Positions 17,660 to 26,300 of a stretch of DNA of 64,000 nucleotides are shown here, piece by piece. The stretch comes from Candidatus Scybalocola faecavium (GTDB taxonomy: Bacteria; Bacillota; Clostridia; Lachnospirales; Lachnospiraceae), in the NCBI GenBank assembly GCA_018713145.1, contig DVFP01000019.1, positions 1 through 64,000 of the forward strand, written 5' to 3'. The notes beneath the pieces were generated by a model. The model made no database searches, was not told the DNA's origin, and saw only the letters and a list, made by a program, of their open reading frames with translations. Position numbers and translations under genes: made by a program. Position 1 is the first letter of the stretch. Each line of letters starts with the position of its first letter.

Positions 17660-18793
17660 ATGAATATACTTTTTGCCGCACTGGCTATTTTTATCCTTTA
17701 TCTGATCCAGCGGTGGCTATATGAACATATGTGGAACCGGAACCTGTCGGCAAAGATCACCTATTCCCGGGATACGGCTGTGGAAGGCGATGAGGCTGCC
17801 CTTATCGAAGTGGTAACCAATAATAAAAAGCTCCCCCTTCCTGCCCTGACTGTAAAGTTTCAGACCTCCCGGAAGCTTTTATTCCACGACCGGCAAAACA
17901 GTGCTGTCACGGATCAATACTACCGCAATGATATTTTTTCAATGGGCAGCCGGGAGAAGATCACCCGGACCCTGCCCTTTACCTGTACCCACCGGGGCTA
18001 CTACACCATTGATCAAATGGCCCTGACCTGTACAGACCTCCTTTATATTGAGAAATTTTCTCAGATCCAGGATACATTTACCCAGCTGTATGTTTATCCT
18101 AAATATGTGGACATCCGACGGCTGCTGATTCCATTTAACCAGCTGTACGGAAGTCTCTTAACCCGGCGCCGCTATCTGGAGGATCCTTTTGAATTTCGGG
18201 GGATACGGGAATATCAGCCCTTTGATTCCATGCGGTCCATTAACTGGAAGGCCTACGCCCGGACTAAAGAGCTTAAAGTAAATCTTTATGAATATACAGC
18301 CTCCCAGGAGGTCTGTATTTTCCTTGATCTGGAAAACTTCGGCTATGCCAACCACTACGATATTATGGAAGAAAATATACGTCTGTCGGCTACTCTGTCA
18401 GACATGTTTATTTCCAAGGGAATCCCCGTGTCCCTGAAAACCAACGGATGCGACTGTACTTCCTCCCTGCCGGTATGTGTAGACGCAGGAACCGGTGCCA
18501 GCCATCAGACCCGTATGCTCCAGAGCCTTGCCCGGATCGACCTGGCCATCCCCGTAAAGCATCTGGCCTTTATCATTGGAGACACCTTAGGCAACGGGGG
18601 ACAGCCCCCATGTATGATCTTTATTTCCAACCGGTGCTATGAGGATCTTATGGACTTGCTGTCTGGGATCTTTTCGGAAAATGACGGATGCTGCCTGATC
18701 TGCACCGGACATAAAGAAATGTTTAAAGAGTTCACCCTGCCGGATCTTGTCCGGGAGAAAACCATCCTGTGGGAGGTGGAACATATTGATTAA
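17660..18793 (+). CDS. DUF58 (vWA-like) protein
   Basis: 377 residues. An N-terminal hydrophobic segment (3-20) may anchor it in the membrane. The signature DUF58 block sits at about 175-205: YLEDPFEFRGIREYQPFD, then SMRSINWKAYARTKELKVN, followed by a vWA-like fold with FLDLENF. It starts right after the moxR stop. The family is usually paired with MoxR and is proposed to be assembled or activated by it. No enzymatic activity is known. Confidence 0.9.
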   Translation: MNILFAALAIFILYLIQRWLYEHMWNRNLSAKITYSRDTAVEGDEAALIEVVTNNKKLPLPALTVKFQTSRKLLFHDRQNSAVTDQYYRNDIFSMGSREKITRTLPFTCTHRGYYTIDQMALTCTDLLYIEKFSQIQDTFTQLYVYPKYVDIRRLLIPFNQLYGSLLTRRRYLEDPFEFRGIREYQPFDSMRSINWKAYARTKELKVNLYEYTASQEVCIFLDLENFGYANHYDIMEENIRLSATLSDMFISKGIPVSLKTNGCDCTSSLPVCVDAGTGASHQTRMLQSLARIDLAIPVKHLAFIIGDTLGNGGQPPCMIFISNRCYEDLMDLLSGIFSENDGCCLICTGHKEMFKEFTLPDLVREKTILWEVEHID

Positions 18794-20033
18794 AAATTTA
18801 GAAAGAGCCCGCACCGGTGCCGGTTTTATTGCATGGTATACCATTTGCTTTGCCTGTGCCGCATGTATCCTTACGCTGATTTCCGGAAATACAGGAGATC
18901 TGTTTACTGCACTGGTCTTAAGTATCCCCTTTGCCGGGACCATGGCCTTAAGCCGTCAGGCCAAAAATGCTGCGATTTATGTGGGCTATCATATTTTGAT
19001 CCTTGCCATCCTCTGGGGGCTTAACCAGATCGGACTTTTTTATGAAACCTGGCGCCCCTGGGTGCTTTCCGGTCTGATCCTTGGGGTGATGATCGTATTT
19101 TTCGCCAAACGGATGTACACCAAAGGCCCTTACTTTAATATCCATCCTGCAGCCGGGGCAGTATTTTTCATTTTATGGCTTGCCGCCAATGGCATGGATG
19201 CAAAAACTACCTGCATGGTCATGACCCTGTGCGCCTGTATTTTCTTTTTATGTGCTGTGGCTGTAATTTATCTGACCAACATCCTTGCCTATATTTCCAA
19301 CAGCCGGGAAACGGCAAATATGCCTGTGAAGGCCATTATCCGGTCAGGAAACGGCTCTATGACTGCATTTCTTGCCTTGGGGATCATCCTTATGGCTGTT
19401 TTTACGCATATGGGCCTGGAAAATTTTCTGGAAGGGGCAAAAAATCTGCTTCTGACAGGAATCCGCTTTCTGTTCTCCCTCCTGCCCCAGGAGGAAGAGG
19501 CAGAGCTTATCCCTGAGCCGGCGCCTGAGTCTTCCGGCTCCTCCGGCATGCCGCCTTTAGGCGAAGGAGAAACCTCCCAGATCATGATGGCGATCAGCAA
19601 CTTTTTGGTAGCTTTTATGAAAATCGTCATCTTCCTTGCCGCCATCGCCCTGGTCGTTTATATTATTTACCAGCTTTGGAACCGTTTTCTTGGCGCCGGC
19701 ATAAAAAAGGGAAGTGCCGTATCTGATGCTTCCATGCCTGAGGATGTGGTGGAAAAGCTTACGCCAACATCATCAAGAAAGCTTTCCAGGATATTTTCCT
19801 CTTCTCTGCCGAAAAATAAGATCCGAAGGATTTATTTTAAAAAGATTTCAGGACGGCATAAAAAGGCTGCCATTGATCCGTCCATGACGCCCCAGCAGCT
19901 GACCCGGGCCATCCGGCCGTCAGACCCGGAGGCAGCCAGAAAATTTACAGAAATCTACGAAAAGGTCCGCTACTCCAAAACACCGGAGGAGGGAGACATT
20001 TCCGCATATAAAGAATTGTCCAAAAAGGTTTAA
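18786..20033 (+). CDS. Multi-pass membrane protein with DUF4129-like tail
   Basis: 415 residues from the TTG at 18786, chosen for GGAGGTG 7 nt upstream; this start overlaps the DUF58 stop. About seven hydrophobic segments cover 12-235 and another lies near 275-300, with an acidic/Ser-rich outer loop between them. The C-terminal cytosolic part (KIRRIYFKKISGRHKK, then TPQQLTRAIRP, then FTEIYEKVRYS) resembles the DUF4129 tail of transglutaminase-like proteins. No transglutaminase catalytic triad was found. It is the third gene of the moxR operon and is probably the membrane partner. Confidence 0.8.
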   Translation: MIKNLERARTGAGFIAWYTICFACAACILTLISGNTGDLFTALVLSIPFAGTMALSRQAKNAAIYVGYHILILAILWGLNQIGLFYETWRPWVLSGLILGVMIVFFAKRMYTKGPYFNIHPAAGAVFFILWLAANGMDAKTTCMVMTLCACIFFLCAVAVIYLTNILAYISNSRETANMPVKAIIRSGNGSMTAFLALGIILMAVFTHMGLENFLEGAKNLLLTGIRFLFSLLPQEEEAELIPEPAPESSGSSGMPPLGEGETSQIMMAISNFLVAFMKIVIFLAAIALVVYIIYQLWNRFLGAGIKKGSAVSDASMPEDVVEKLTPTSSRKLSRIFSSSLPKNKIRRIYFKKISGRHKKAAIDPSMTPQQLTRAIRPSDPEAARKFTEIYEKVRYSKTPEEGDISAYKELSKKV

Positions 20034-20046
20034 GTCCATTTCGGCC

Positions 20047-20106
20047 GGGATACGCCGATGAATATCCCTTTGCGCAAGTATCACAGCTGCTTGCCGGGCG
20101 TATCCC
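20047..20106. other. Inverted repeat between convergent genes
   Basis: GGGATACGCC (20047-20056) and GGCGTATCCC (20097-20106) are perfect 10-bp arms around 40 bp. It lies just after the membrane-protein stop and could add to termination. Confidence 0.4.
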
Positions 20107-20117
20107 GCAAAAACTCC

Positions 20118-20152
20118 AGGGTCTGCCATTTTACGCCGGCAGGCCCTTTTCA
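20118..20152 (+). terminator. Terminator of the moxR operon
   Basis: AGGGTCTGCC (20118-20127) pairs with GGCAGGCCCT (20138-20147, one G-U) and is followed by TTTTCATTTTT. It overlaps the 3' end of the convergent ATPase gene. Confidence 0.65.
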
Positions 20153-22056
20153 TTTTTCGCAAGCTGCTTTTGGCCAAAGGCTTTTTTCCCGGGCCGTTTT
20201 TTCCAGGTTAAAAGCAGGGAGGAATTCACGATCACCAGCACAGAACCGGCATTATGCACCAGGGCGCCCACCACCGGATTTAAAATGCCTGTGATTGCCA
20301 GGATGATCGCGATAAAGTTTAAGGTCATAGAAAAGGTCAGATTGCATTTGATCGTTACCATCATTCGTTTTGCCAGGGCCAGAAGATGGGGAAGCTGGCG
20401 GATCTCATCATCCACCAGGGCAATATCTGCCGCATCCACGGCAATATCGCTGCCGGCCCCGCCCATGGCAATGCCCACATAAGCCTTTTTTAAAGCCGGA
20501 GCATCGTTAATGCCATCGCCGATCATACATACCTGCTGATTCTTTTCCTGATATTTATCGATCCATGCCAGCTTATCCTGGGGCTGACACTCAAAATGCA
20601 CCTCCCGGATATGGACCTGCTCCCCAATATGGCTGGCAGCTTTTTCATGATCCCCGGTAAGAAGCACCGGATCCACGCCGATTTCCTTAATCTGACGGAT
20701 CATATCCCCCGCTTCCGGCCGCAGTGTATCTGAAAGAGCCAAAAATCCCGCAAACCGGCCATCTAAAGCTACATAGATCATGGTGCATCCCTGATCCATA
20801 TATTTTTCTCCCATTTCAGCGCCATCCATTAAAATATGGTTTTCTGAAAGCATTTCCGGATTTCCCGCCAAAACCTGATGGCCCTGTACCCGTCCGGCTA
20901 CCCCCCGGCCCGGGATCATATGAAAGTCTTCCGCTTCCGGCAGGGCAGTTTTTTTCTCAGCCTTAAAACATCCGGTAACTGCTTTTCCAAGAGGATGCTC
21001 GGAACGGCTCTCTAAGGCTGCAGCGATGGCATACATTTCATCTTTTGTAAATGCCTTATCTTCACACTCCACAGCGATCACCTTTGGCTGTCCAAAGGTT
21101 AGTGTCCCTGTCTTATCAAAAGTCATTTTGGAAATGCTCGCAAGCCGCTCCAGGGCATCCCCTTCACGCACAAGGAAACCGTGCTTTGTGGCATTTCCTA
21201 TAGCTGCCATAATGGCTGTCGGCGTGGCCAGTACAAGAGCGCAGGGGCAAAACACAACAAGGATGGTCACAGCCCGAATAATTTCTCCGGTGATCAGTCC
21301 GGTAAGCACTGCCGCGGTTAAGGCGATCACCACGATCCATGTAGCCCACCGGTCGGCAATACCTACGATCTTTGCTTTCCCCGCATCCGCGGACTGTACC
21401 AGGCGGATCATCCTTTGGATGGAACTGTCCTCGCCCACCCGGGTTGCCTTCATATCAAAGGAACCAAACTGGTTGACGGTTCCGCTGGCCACCTCGTCCC
21501 CGGGATTTTTATCCACCGGCAGAGACTCACCGGTCATTACTGCCTGATTAATGGAAGTGCTCCCGGACAGGATCACACCGTCCACAGGCACCGCTTCCCC
21601 GGGATTTACCCGAAGCACATCCCCCACTTTAACATCCTTAGCGTCAATGGTCTCCTCATTTTCCCCTAAAATGCGCCGGGCAGTTCTTGGGGTCAGATGG
21701 ACCAGCTTTTCGATCCCGGCCCTGGCCCTGGCCACAGTAAGATCCTCCAGCAGAGCGCCCAGCTGCATAATAAAGGCCACTTCCCCTGCGGCAAAATCCT
21801 GACCGATGATCACCGAAGCGATCAGGGCAATGGACACAAGCACATCCGCTTTAATATCAAAGGCTGTCACAAGGCCTATCACTGCCTCTAAAATAATAGG
21901 AACACCGCACAAAACAATGGCGATCCAGGCCATATCAAAAGGCAAAGGCGACACATGAGCAATACTCAGCACCAACGCCACCCCGGAAATCACCAGACAC
22001 ACAATATCCTTGGGGATCCCTCCCCACTCTAAAAACCCTTCCAGTCTCTTCATCAT
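20131..22056 (-). CDS. Heavy-metal P1B-type ATPase, probable Cu(I) exporter
   Basis: 641 residues. It has the TM6 metal motif CPCALVLATPTA, phosphorylation site DKTGTLT, TGES, SEHPLGKAV of the nucleotide domain, and hinge GDGINDAPAL. There is no N-terminal CxxC metal-binding domain, and the first two helices found in many P1B pumps appear short. It exports a soft metal with ATP. Substrate is not certain from the pump: the last helix reads HNAGSVLVIVNSSLLL, not a textbook CopA signature. Copper is inferred from the CsoR-like operators over its promoter and the C-H-C sensor gene next door. Either ATG at 22056 or 22053 fits the AGGAGG site. Confidence 0.9.
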   Translation of the reverse strand: MMKRLEGFLEWGGIPKDIVCLVISGVALVLSIAHVSPLPFDMAWIAIVLCGVPIILEAVIGLVTAFDIKADVLVSIALIASVIIGQDFAAGEVAFIMQLGALLEDLTVARARAGIEKLVHLTPRTARRILGENEETIDAKDVKVGDVLRVNPGEAVPVDGVILSGSTSINQAVMTGESLPVDKNPGDEVASGTVNQFGSFDMKATRVGEDSSIQRMIRLVQSADAGKAKIVGIADRWATWIVVIALTAAVLTGLITGEIIRAVTILVVFCPCALVLATPTAIMAAIGNATKHGFLVREGDALERLASISKMTFDKTGTLTFGQPKVIAVECEDKAFTKDEMYAIAAALESRSEHPLGKAVTGCFKAEKKTALPEAEDFHMIPGRGVAGRVQGHQVLAGNPEMLSENHILMDGAEMGEKYMDQGCTMIYVALDGRFAGFLALSDTLRPEAGDMIRQIKEIGVDPVLLTGDHEKAASHIGEQVHIREVHFECQPQDKLAWIDKYQEKNQQVCMIGDGINDAPALKKAYVGIAMGGAGSDIAVDAADIALVDDEIRQLPHLLALAKRMMVTIKCNLTFSMTLNFIAIILAITGILNPVVGALVHNAGSVLVIVNSSLLLTWKKRPGKKAFGQKQLAKNEKGLPA

Positions 22057-22060
22057 CTTA

Positions 22061-22128
22061 TCCTCCTTACTGGCCTGCCCTTTAAGGCCATAAAGGTATC
22101 CCCAGAGGGGGCTTCCTCCTTACTGGCC
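22061..22128 (-). repeat. Tandem leader repeat (hairpin plus ribosome site), ATPase copy
   Basis: TCCTCCTTACTGGCC occurs at 22061-22075 and again at 22114-22128, 53 bp apart. Read on the mRNA, each unit is a GC hairpin followed by AAGGAGG. The units are joined by CCCCCTCTGGGG and an AUACC block. Only the proximal AGGAGG is placed to serve the ATPase start. It belongs to the same family as the repeats at 35102, 44742, 45329 and 54070. Confidence 0.75.
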
Positions 22129-22130
22129 TT

Positions 22131-22171
22131 ATACCCATAGGGGTATATGTAGATTATACCCCTATGGGTAT
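22131..22171 (-). promoter_or_regulatory. Two CsoR-type operators over the ATPase promoter
   Basis: Operator 1, ATACCCCTATGGGTAT (22156-22171), fills the promoter spacer. Operator 2, ATACCCATAGGGGTAT (22131-22146), is its exact reverse complement and covers the start region. Both resemble the GC-centred TACCC-N-GGGTA sites of Cu(I)-sensing CsoR proteins. A copper-responsive repressor encoded at 22308 is the likely ligand. Confidence 0.8.
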
Positions 22172-22181
22172 AGTGTGTCAA
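22153..22181 (-). promoter_or_regulatory. Consensus promoter of the ATPase gene
   Basis: Perfect -35 TTGACA (22176-22181), 17-bp spacer, perfect -10 TATAAT (22153-22158). A full-consensus promoter suits a gene held off by a repressor. Confidence 0.88.
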
Positions 22182-22182
22182 G

Positions 22183-22234
22183 AAAAAAAGCAGCCGGGTA
22201 TAAGATCAGCAATGCTGTCTTACCCGACTGCCTT
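22183..22234 (-). terminator. Terminator of csoR
   Basis: On the minus strand GGCAGTCGGGTAAG pairs with CTTATACCCGGCTGC (small mismatches) and is followed by seven T. It separates csoR from the ATPase promoter. Confidence 0.85.
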
Positions 22235-22240
22235 TTCAGT

Positions 22241-22313
22241 GTTTTGCGCGCCACAAAGTCATACTTGCCTGCGCAAGCGCAGCCCCCATGACCTTTTGTC
22301 GCTTGTCTCATTT
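22241..22313. repeat. Interspersed 3' hairpin repeat, copy downstream of csoR
   Basis: Related to 9766-9838: shared blocks include GCGCCACAAAG, GTCATAC, TGCGCA, ATGACCTTTTG and TCTCAT. Here the central stem has drifted (CTGCGCAAGCGCAG), while the outer GTCAT/ATGAC arms are kept. It begins at the csoR stop codon. Confidence 0.65.
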
Positions 22314-22583
22314 CATATTCGCGAAGCGTTCTACGGCTTTGGTAAAGCTTTCAATGGTTTTATCCGCATCTCCATGCTGGATACCATCCCGGACGCAATG
22401 TTTGATATGGCCTTCCAGGACCACCTGGCCCACTTTATGAAGGGCAGATTTAGCCGCATTGATCTGGGCCAGGATGTCCTCACAGGGAATATCCTCATCC
22501 ACCATCCGGTCAATAGCCTGGACCTGTCCGATGATCTTTTTCAATCTGCGGTGCAGATTATCCGCATCCATACATTGTCTCAT
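22308..22583 (-). CDS. csoR: CsoR-family copper-sensing repressor
   Basis: 91 residues from the ATG at 22583, chosen for GGGGTG 7 nt upstream; longer in-frame starts overlap the preceding gene. All-helical DUF156/CsoR fold (NLHRRLKKIIGQVQAIDRM). The metal ligands Cys34, His59 and Cys63 have the same spacing (25, then 4) as the C-H-C triad of Cu(I)-binding CsoR, unlike the FrmR or CstR types. When copper binds, CsoR leaves its operator; two matching operators lie over the adjacent ATPase promoter. It follows the aminotransferase gene by 22 nt and is probably co-transcribed with it. Confidence 0.9.
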   Translation of the reverse strand: MRQCMDADNLHRRLKKIIGQVQAIDRMVDEDIPCEDILAQINAAKSALHKVGQVVLEGHIKHCVRDGIQHGDADKTIESFTKAVERFANMK

Positions 22584-22605
22584 ATTAACACCCCTTCTTT
22601 CGGGA

Positions 22606-23892
22606 TTACGCCTCCTCCAGAAGCTTCTCCACACTGACAAGCTTTACACATACCGTAAAAAGCTTTGCAGCGGTTTTAAGCTCATCCAGTGTTGGGAAGG
22701 AAGGCGCAATACGGATATTGCTATCATGAGGATCCTTGCCGTAAGGATAGGTTGCACCGGCATTTGTCATTACGACACCGGCCTCCTTAGCCTTGGCAAC
22801 AATAGCCTTGGCACATCCATCCATGGAATCAAAGGAAATAAAATATCCGCCCTTTGGCTTGATCCATGAACCGATCTCCAAACCGCCAAGCTCTGTTTCC
22901 AGAATATCGATCACAGCCTCAAATTTCGGACGCATAATGGCTGCATGTTTTCTCATATGGGCATGGATTCCGTCAATGTCCTTAAAGAAACGCACATGAC
23001 GCAGCTGATTCAGCTTATCATGGCCGATAGTCTGGATGAAAAGCTGCTTTTTAATATCTGCCAGGTTGTTTGGCGATGTGGCAATAGCCGCAATACCGGA
23101 GCCTGGGAAGCTGATCTTTGATGTGGATGTAAACTTATACACCATATCCGGATTTCCGGCCTTTTCACACTCCTCCAGAATTTCAAGAACAACATCCTGG
23201 TCATCATCATATAAGTGGTGGACAGAATATGCATTATCCCAGAAAATACGGAAATCCTCAGCCGCAGGTTTTAAACGTGCAAAACGGCGGACGGTTTCAT
23301 CAGAGTAGGAAATACCCTGGGGATTGGAATACTTAGGCACGCACCAGATTCCCTTTACCGCCGGATCCTCAGACACATATTTTTCTACCAGATCCATATC
23401 CGGACCTTCCAGAGTCATAGGAATATTGATCATCTCAATGCCAAAATATTCAGTAATAGCAAAATGCCGATCATATCCGGGAACCGGGCACAAAAACTTT
23501 ACCTTATCCAGCTTACACCATGGTGTGGATCCCATAATTCCATGAGTCATGGCCCGGGCTACTGTATCATACATAACATTCAGGCTGGAGTTACCGTAAA
23601 TGATCATCTTATCCGCGTCAACCTCGCACATAGCGCCAAGAAGCTCTTTCGCTTCAGGAATCCCGTCCAGCACCCCATAGTTACGGCAGTCTACCCCGGT
23701 GCTGCACCGAAGGTCTGAACCGCTGTGGAGCACATCCATCATCTCCATGGACAGATCCAGCTGTTCCTGGCTTGGCTTACCTCTGGACATATCCAGAGAA
23801 AGACCCTGGGCCTTAAAGTCGTTAAATTCCTTTTCAAGCTCTGTTTTTAATGCTTCAAGCTCTGCTTTACTCATGGATTTATAAGATTTCAT
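22606..23892 (-). CDS. Aspartate aminotransferase, type Ic
   Basis: 428 residues. PLP-dependent fold-type I enzyme of the MocR-like Ic aspartate aminotransferase group: substrate-side MSRGKPSQEQLDLS near 40, VPKYSNPQGI near 195, IFWDNAYSVHHL with the PLP-contacting Asp/Tyr, and Schiff-base Lys in FTSTSKISFPGSG near 265. It moves an amino group between aspartate and 2-oxoglutarate, feeding oxaloacetate and asd-derived pathways. A consensus promoter sits about 120 bp upstream, and csoR follows in the same direction. Confidence 0.9.
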   Translation of the reverse strand: MKSYKSMSKAELEALKTELEKEFNDFKAQGLSLDMSRGKPSQEQLDLSMEMMDVLHSGSDLRCSTGVDCRNYGVLDGIPEAKELLGAMCEVDADKMIIYGNSSLNVMYDTVARAMTHGIMGSTPWCKLDKVKFLCPVPGYDRHFAITEYFGIEMINIPMTLEGPDMDLVEKYVSEDPAVKGIWCVPKYSNPQGISYSDETVRRFARLKPAAEDFRIFWDNAYSVHHLYDDDQDVVLEILEECEKAGNPDMVYKFTSTSKISFPGSGIAAIATSPNNLADIKKQLFIQTIGHDKLNQLRHVRFFKDIDGIHAHMRKHAAIMRPKFEAVIDILETELGGLEIGSWIKPKGGYFISFDSMDGCAKAIVAKAKEAGVVMTNAGATYPYGKDPHDSNIRIAPSFPTLDELKTAAKLFTVCVKLVSVEKLLEEA

Positions 23893-24013
23893 TGTGTAAA
23901 TACCGTCCTTTCCTTTTCTTTACGCCGCATTTTAAGCAGCAGTTTTTATCTTCGTGGATCACTTCTTTACGCCGAAAACCGCCAGGGTTTCCGGCCCTCC
24001 GCAGGTAGTAACT

Positions 24014-24042
24014 ATTATACACTATAAATTTCAGGCTTTCAA
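24014..24042 (-). promoter_or_regulatory. Promoter of the aminotransferase-csoR unit
   Basis: -35 TTGAAA (24037-24042), 17-bp spacer, -10 TATAAT (24014-24019). Confidence 0.8.
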
Positions 24043-24160
24043 CCGGCAAGTTGCCTATTTTTGCAATTATTATCCTTCAAAATGTCATTTTTATTCATAA
24101 AACCCAATACTTTTCAAATCCAATCTATCCATTTTGCAAGTAATTTATTTTCTTCGTTCA

Positions 24161-24204
24161 TAAAATCCCCCCGGGCTGGATTGGGGAACCGGCTCCGGGG
24201 GGAT
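24161..24204 (-). terminator. Terminator of the rnf operon
   Basis: On the minus strand ATCCCCCCGG (24195-24204) pairs with CCGGGGGGAT (24165-24174) and TTTTA follows. It begins 10 bp after the rnfB stop. Confidence 0.9.
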
Positions 24205-24213
24205 GGGATAAGA

Positions 24214-24987
24214 TCAGCAGATTGCTTTCACAGGACAAACCTGAGCACACTGACCGCAGTTGGTACATTTTGAATAATCAATGGATGCATGATTATCTGT
24301 TACGGTAATGGCCTGGACCGGACAGGTTTTCTGGCATTTCATACATCCGATGCAGCCGGCCTTGCACACCTTCCGGGTTTGGGCGCCATTATCCTTGTTG
24401 ACACAAAGCACATGATGAGAATGGCTGGCCGGAACAATAGCAATAACCCCTTTAGGGCATGTTTTTGCGCAAATACCGCAGCCGATACAAGCCTCTGTAT
24501 TTACTGTGGCCAAACCGTTGCAAATGGTAATGGCATTTTCCGGGCAGGCGGCAGCACAGTCTCCATAGCCTAAACAGCCGTAAGCGCAGGCGCTGTCCCC
24601 GGCATACATCATGCTGACAGCCTGACATGTTCCTACACCTTCATACTGGATCTTTTTGGAAACATTATCATTATGGCCGGCGCACCGTACCAGAGCCACC
24701 TTCTTTTCCACAGCCCCGGGATTTTTCCCAAGAATTTGCGCACATTCTTCAGCTACATCCTGACCGCCGGGAGAACACAGACCGATTTCTGCTGTTCCCT
24801 CAGCCAGCGCCTTGGCATAACCGTCACATCCGGAAAATCCGCAGGCGCCGCAGTTAGCTCCAGGCAAACATGCCCGGACTGCTTCCTGCTTTTCATCCAC
24901 CGGAACAGCAAACACAATAGATGCTACCGACAGAATCAGACCGGCAATAAGACCGATCACAACAACAATTACTACACCTGTTATCAT
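24214..24987 (-). CDS. rnfB: Rnf complex iron-sulfur subunit RnfB
   Basis: 257 residues. An N-terminal membrane helix (3-25) precedes the Fe-S domain GANCGACGFSGC and then several 4Fe-4S motifs: CAYGCLGYGDCAAAC, CIGCGICAKTC, CIGCMKCQKTC and CTNCGQCAQVC. It accepts electrons from ferredoxin and passes them into the Rnf complex, which pumps Na+ or H+ while reducing NAD+. Last gene of rnfCDGEAB, 12 nt after rnfA, with AAGGAGG before the ATG. Confidence 0.95.
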   Translation of the reverse strand: MITGVVIVVVIGLIAGLILSVASIVFAVPVDEKQEAVRACLPGANCGACGFSGCDGYAKALAEGTAEIGLCSPGGQDVAEECAQILGKNPGAVEKKVALVRCAGHNDNVSKKIQYEGVGTCQAVSMMYAGDSACAYGCLGYGDCAAACPENAITICNGLATVNTEACIGCGICAKTCPKGVIAIVPASHSHHVLCVNKDNGAQTRKVCKAGCIGCMKCQKTCPVQAITVTDNHASIDYSKCTNCGQCAQVCPVKAIC

Positions 24988-24999
24988 AGGACGCCCTCC

Positions 25000-25611
25000 T
25001 TATTTAAACAGCCCGTCAACCAAACCCTGGAAACCAAGGAATGAGCAGGCAACCAAAGATGCAGATACTAAAGTAATGGGCAATCCCTGAAGTGATTTTG
25101 GAATATCACTGTTTTCAATACGTCCCCGGACGCCGGCAAACAGCACCATGGCCAGCATAAAGCCAAGACCGCTTCCGAAACTGTTGACCAGAGAGGTGAT
25201 AAATCCTTCAACACCGTTTACATAGCCTTCATCAATATTTAAAATGGTCACACCAAGAACCGCACAGTTCGTAGTGATCAAAGGCAGATAAACACCCAGG
25301 GCATTATAAAGACCTACCATGTATTTTTTAAGGACGATCTCTACAAACTGAACCAGAGCCGCAATAACCAGAATGAATACAATCGTCTGAAGATAATCCA
25401 GATCATTGGGGGTCAGCAAAAATACCTGGATCGGCCATGTTACCGCTGTGGCAATGACCATAACAAAAATAACCGCAGCGCTCATACCCACCGCTGTGTC
25501 CAGTTTTTTTGACACGCCAAGGAAGGGGCAAATGCCTAAAAACCTGGAGAGGATATAGTTATTGGTAAGAATGGCCGCTAAAAATATGGAAACCAGATTT
25601 GTCGCAGACAT
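25000..25611 (-). CDS. rnfA: Rnf complex membrane subunit RnfA
   Basis: 203 residues with six hydrophobic helices, including the conserved opening NNYILSRFLGICPFLG. Together with RnfE it forms the membrane core that holds a 2Fe-2S cluster and the ion path. Its ATG overlaps the rnfE stop (TAATG). Confidence 0.95.
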   Translation of the reverse strand: MSATNLVSIFLAAILTNNYILSRFLGICPFLGVSKKLDTAVGMSAAVIFVMVIATAVTWPIQVFLLTPNDLDYLQTIVFILVIAALVQFVEIVLKKYMVGLYNALGVYLPLITTNCAVLGVTILNIDEGYVNGVEGFITSLVNSFGSGLGFMLAMVLFAGVRGRIENSDIPKSLQGLPITLVSASLVACSFLGFQGLVDGLFK

Positions 25612-26300
25612 TATTTACAACCTCCTTCCGAAACCTTTGAGCAGCTTGCTGCTGCCGGGCAGGCGCTGCAGCCAAGCTTGGCCGGCTCCTTACCTTTTCT
25701 TTCTGCCAGCTTATTGGCCAAAGCCACAAGCATACCAAACACGAAAAAGCCTCCCGGAGGCAGGATCAGGATCAGCATAGGCTGGATAATGGAACCATTA
25801 TTAATCACCATACCAAACCATGTACCATTTCCAAGGATTTCCCGGATACTTCCCATTAAAAGCAGGGTCACTGTAAATCCGATACCCATGCCAAGACCAT
25901 CCAGGATGGATGGAAGCACCTTATTTTTGCTGGCAAAGCTTTCCGCACGGCCAAGGATAATACAGTTTACAACGATCAGGGGCAGATAAATGCCCAGGGC
26001 ATCATTGATCGCCGGCAAAAATGCCTGCACCAGCATTTGGATCAATGTTACAAAGGCTGCAATGATCGTAATAAAGGCCGGAATTCGCACTTTATCCGGA
26101 ATCACCTTACGGAGCATGGAAATTACCGCATTGGAACAAACCAATACCAGGGTCGCTGCCACACCCATACCAATGGCGTTAGACGCCATAGTGGTAATCG
26201 CCAGAGTCGGACATGTTCCAAGGACAAGGCGGAGCACAGGGTTTTCCTTAATAATACCGGCCGTCAATATCTGTCCCAGAGATTTTTCTTTCTTTGCCAT
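25611..26300 (-). CDS. rnfE: Rnf complex membrane subunit RnfE
   Basis: 229 residues. A paralogue of RnfA with six membrane helices and the motif ENPVLRLVLGTCPTLA near 20; the cluster Cys is in GTCP. The cytosolic C-terminus is Cys-rich (LGCSACPAAASC), which is unusual but seen in clostridial homologues as far as I recall. Its start overlaps the rnfG stop. Confidence 0.94.
   Translation of the reverse strand: MAKKEKSLGQILTAGIIKENPVLRLVLGTCPTLAITTMASNAIGMGVAATLVLVCSNAVISMLRKVIPDKVRIPAFITIIAAFVTLIQMLVQAFLPAINDALGIYLPLIVVNCIILGRAESFASKNKVLPSILDGLGMGIGFTVTLLLMGSIREILGNGTWFGMVINNGSIIQPMLILILPPGGFFVFGMLVALANKLAERKGKEPAKLGCSACPAAASCSKVSEGGCK

Larger units (their letters stand above)
23893..24213. 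other. Leader of the aminotransferase gene and AT-rich spacer
   Basis: From the predicted start near 24007 the aminotransferase mRNA has a leader of about 115 nt. It contains a GC-rich segment that can fold weakly and two direct copies of TTCTTTACGCCG (23916-23927 and 23963-23974, plus-strand reading). The part between 24043 and 24160 is AT-rich with no supported gene. No known riboswitch was recognised. Confidence 0.4.
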
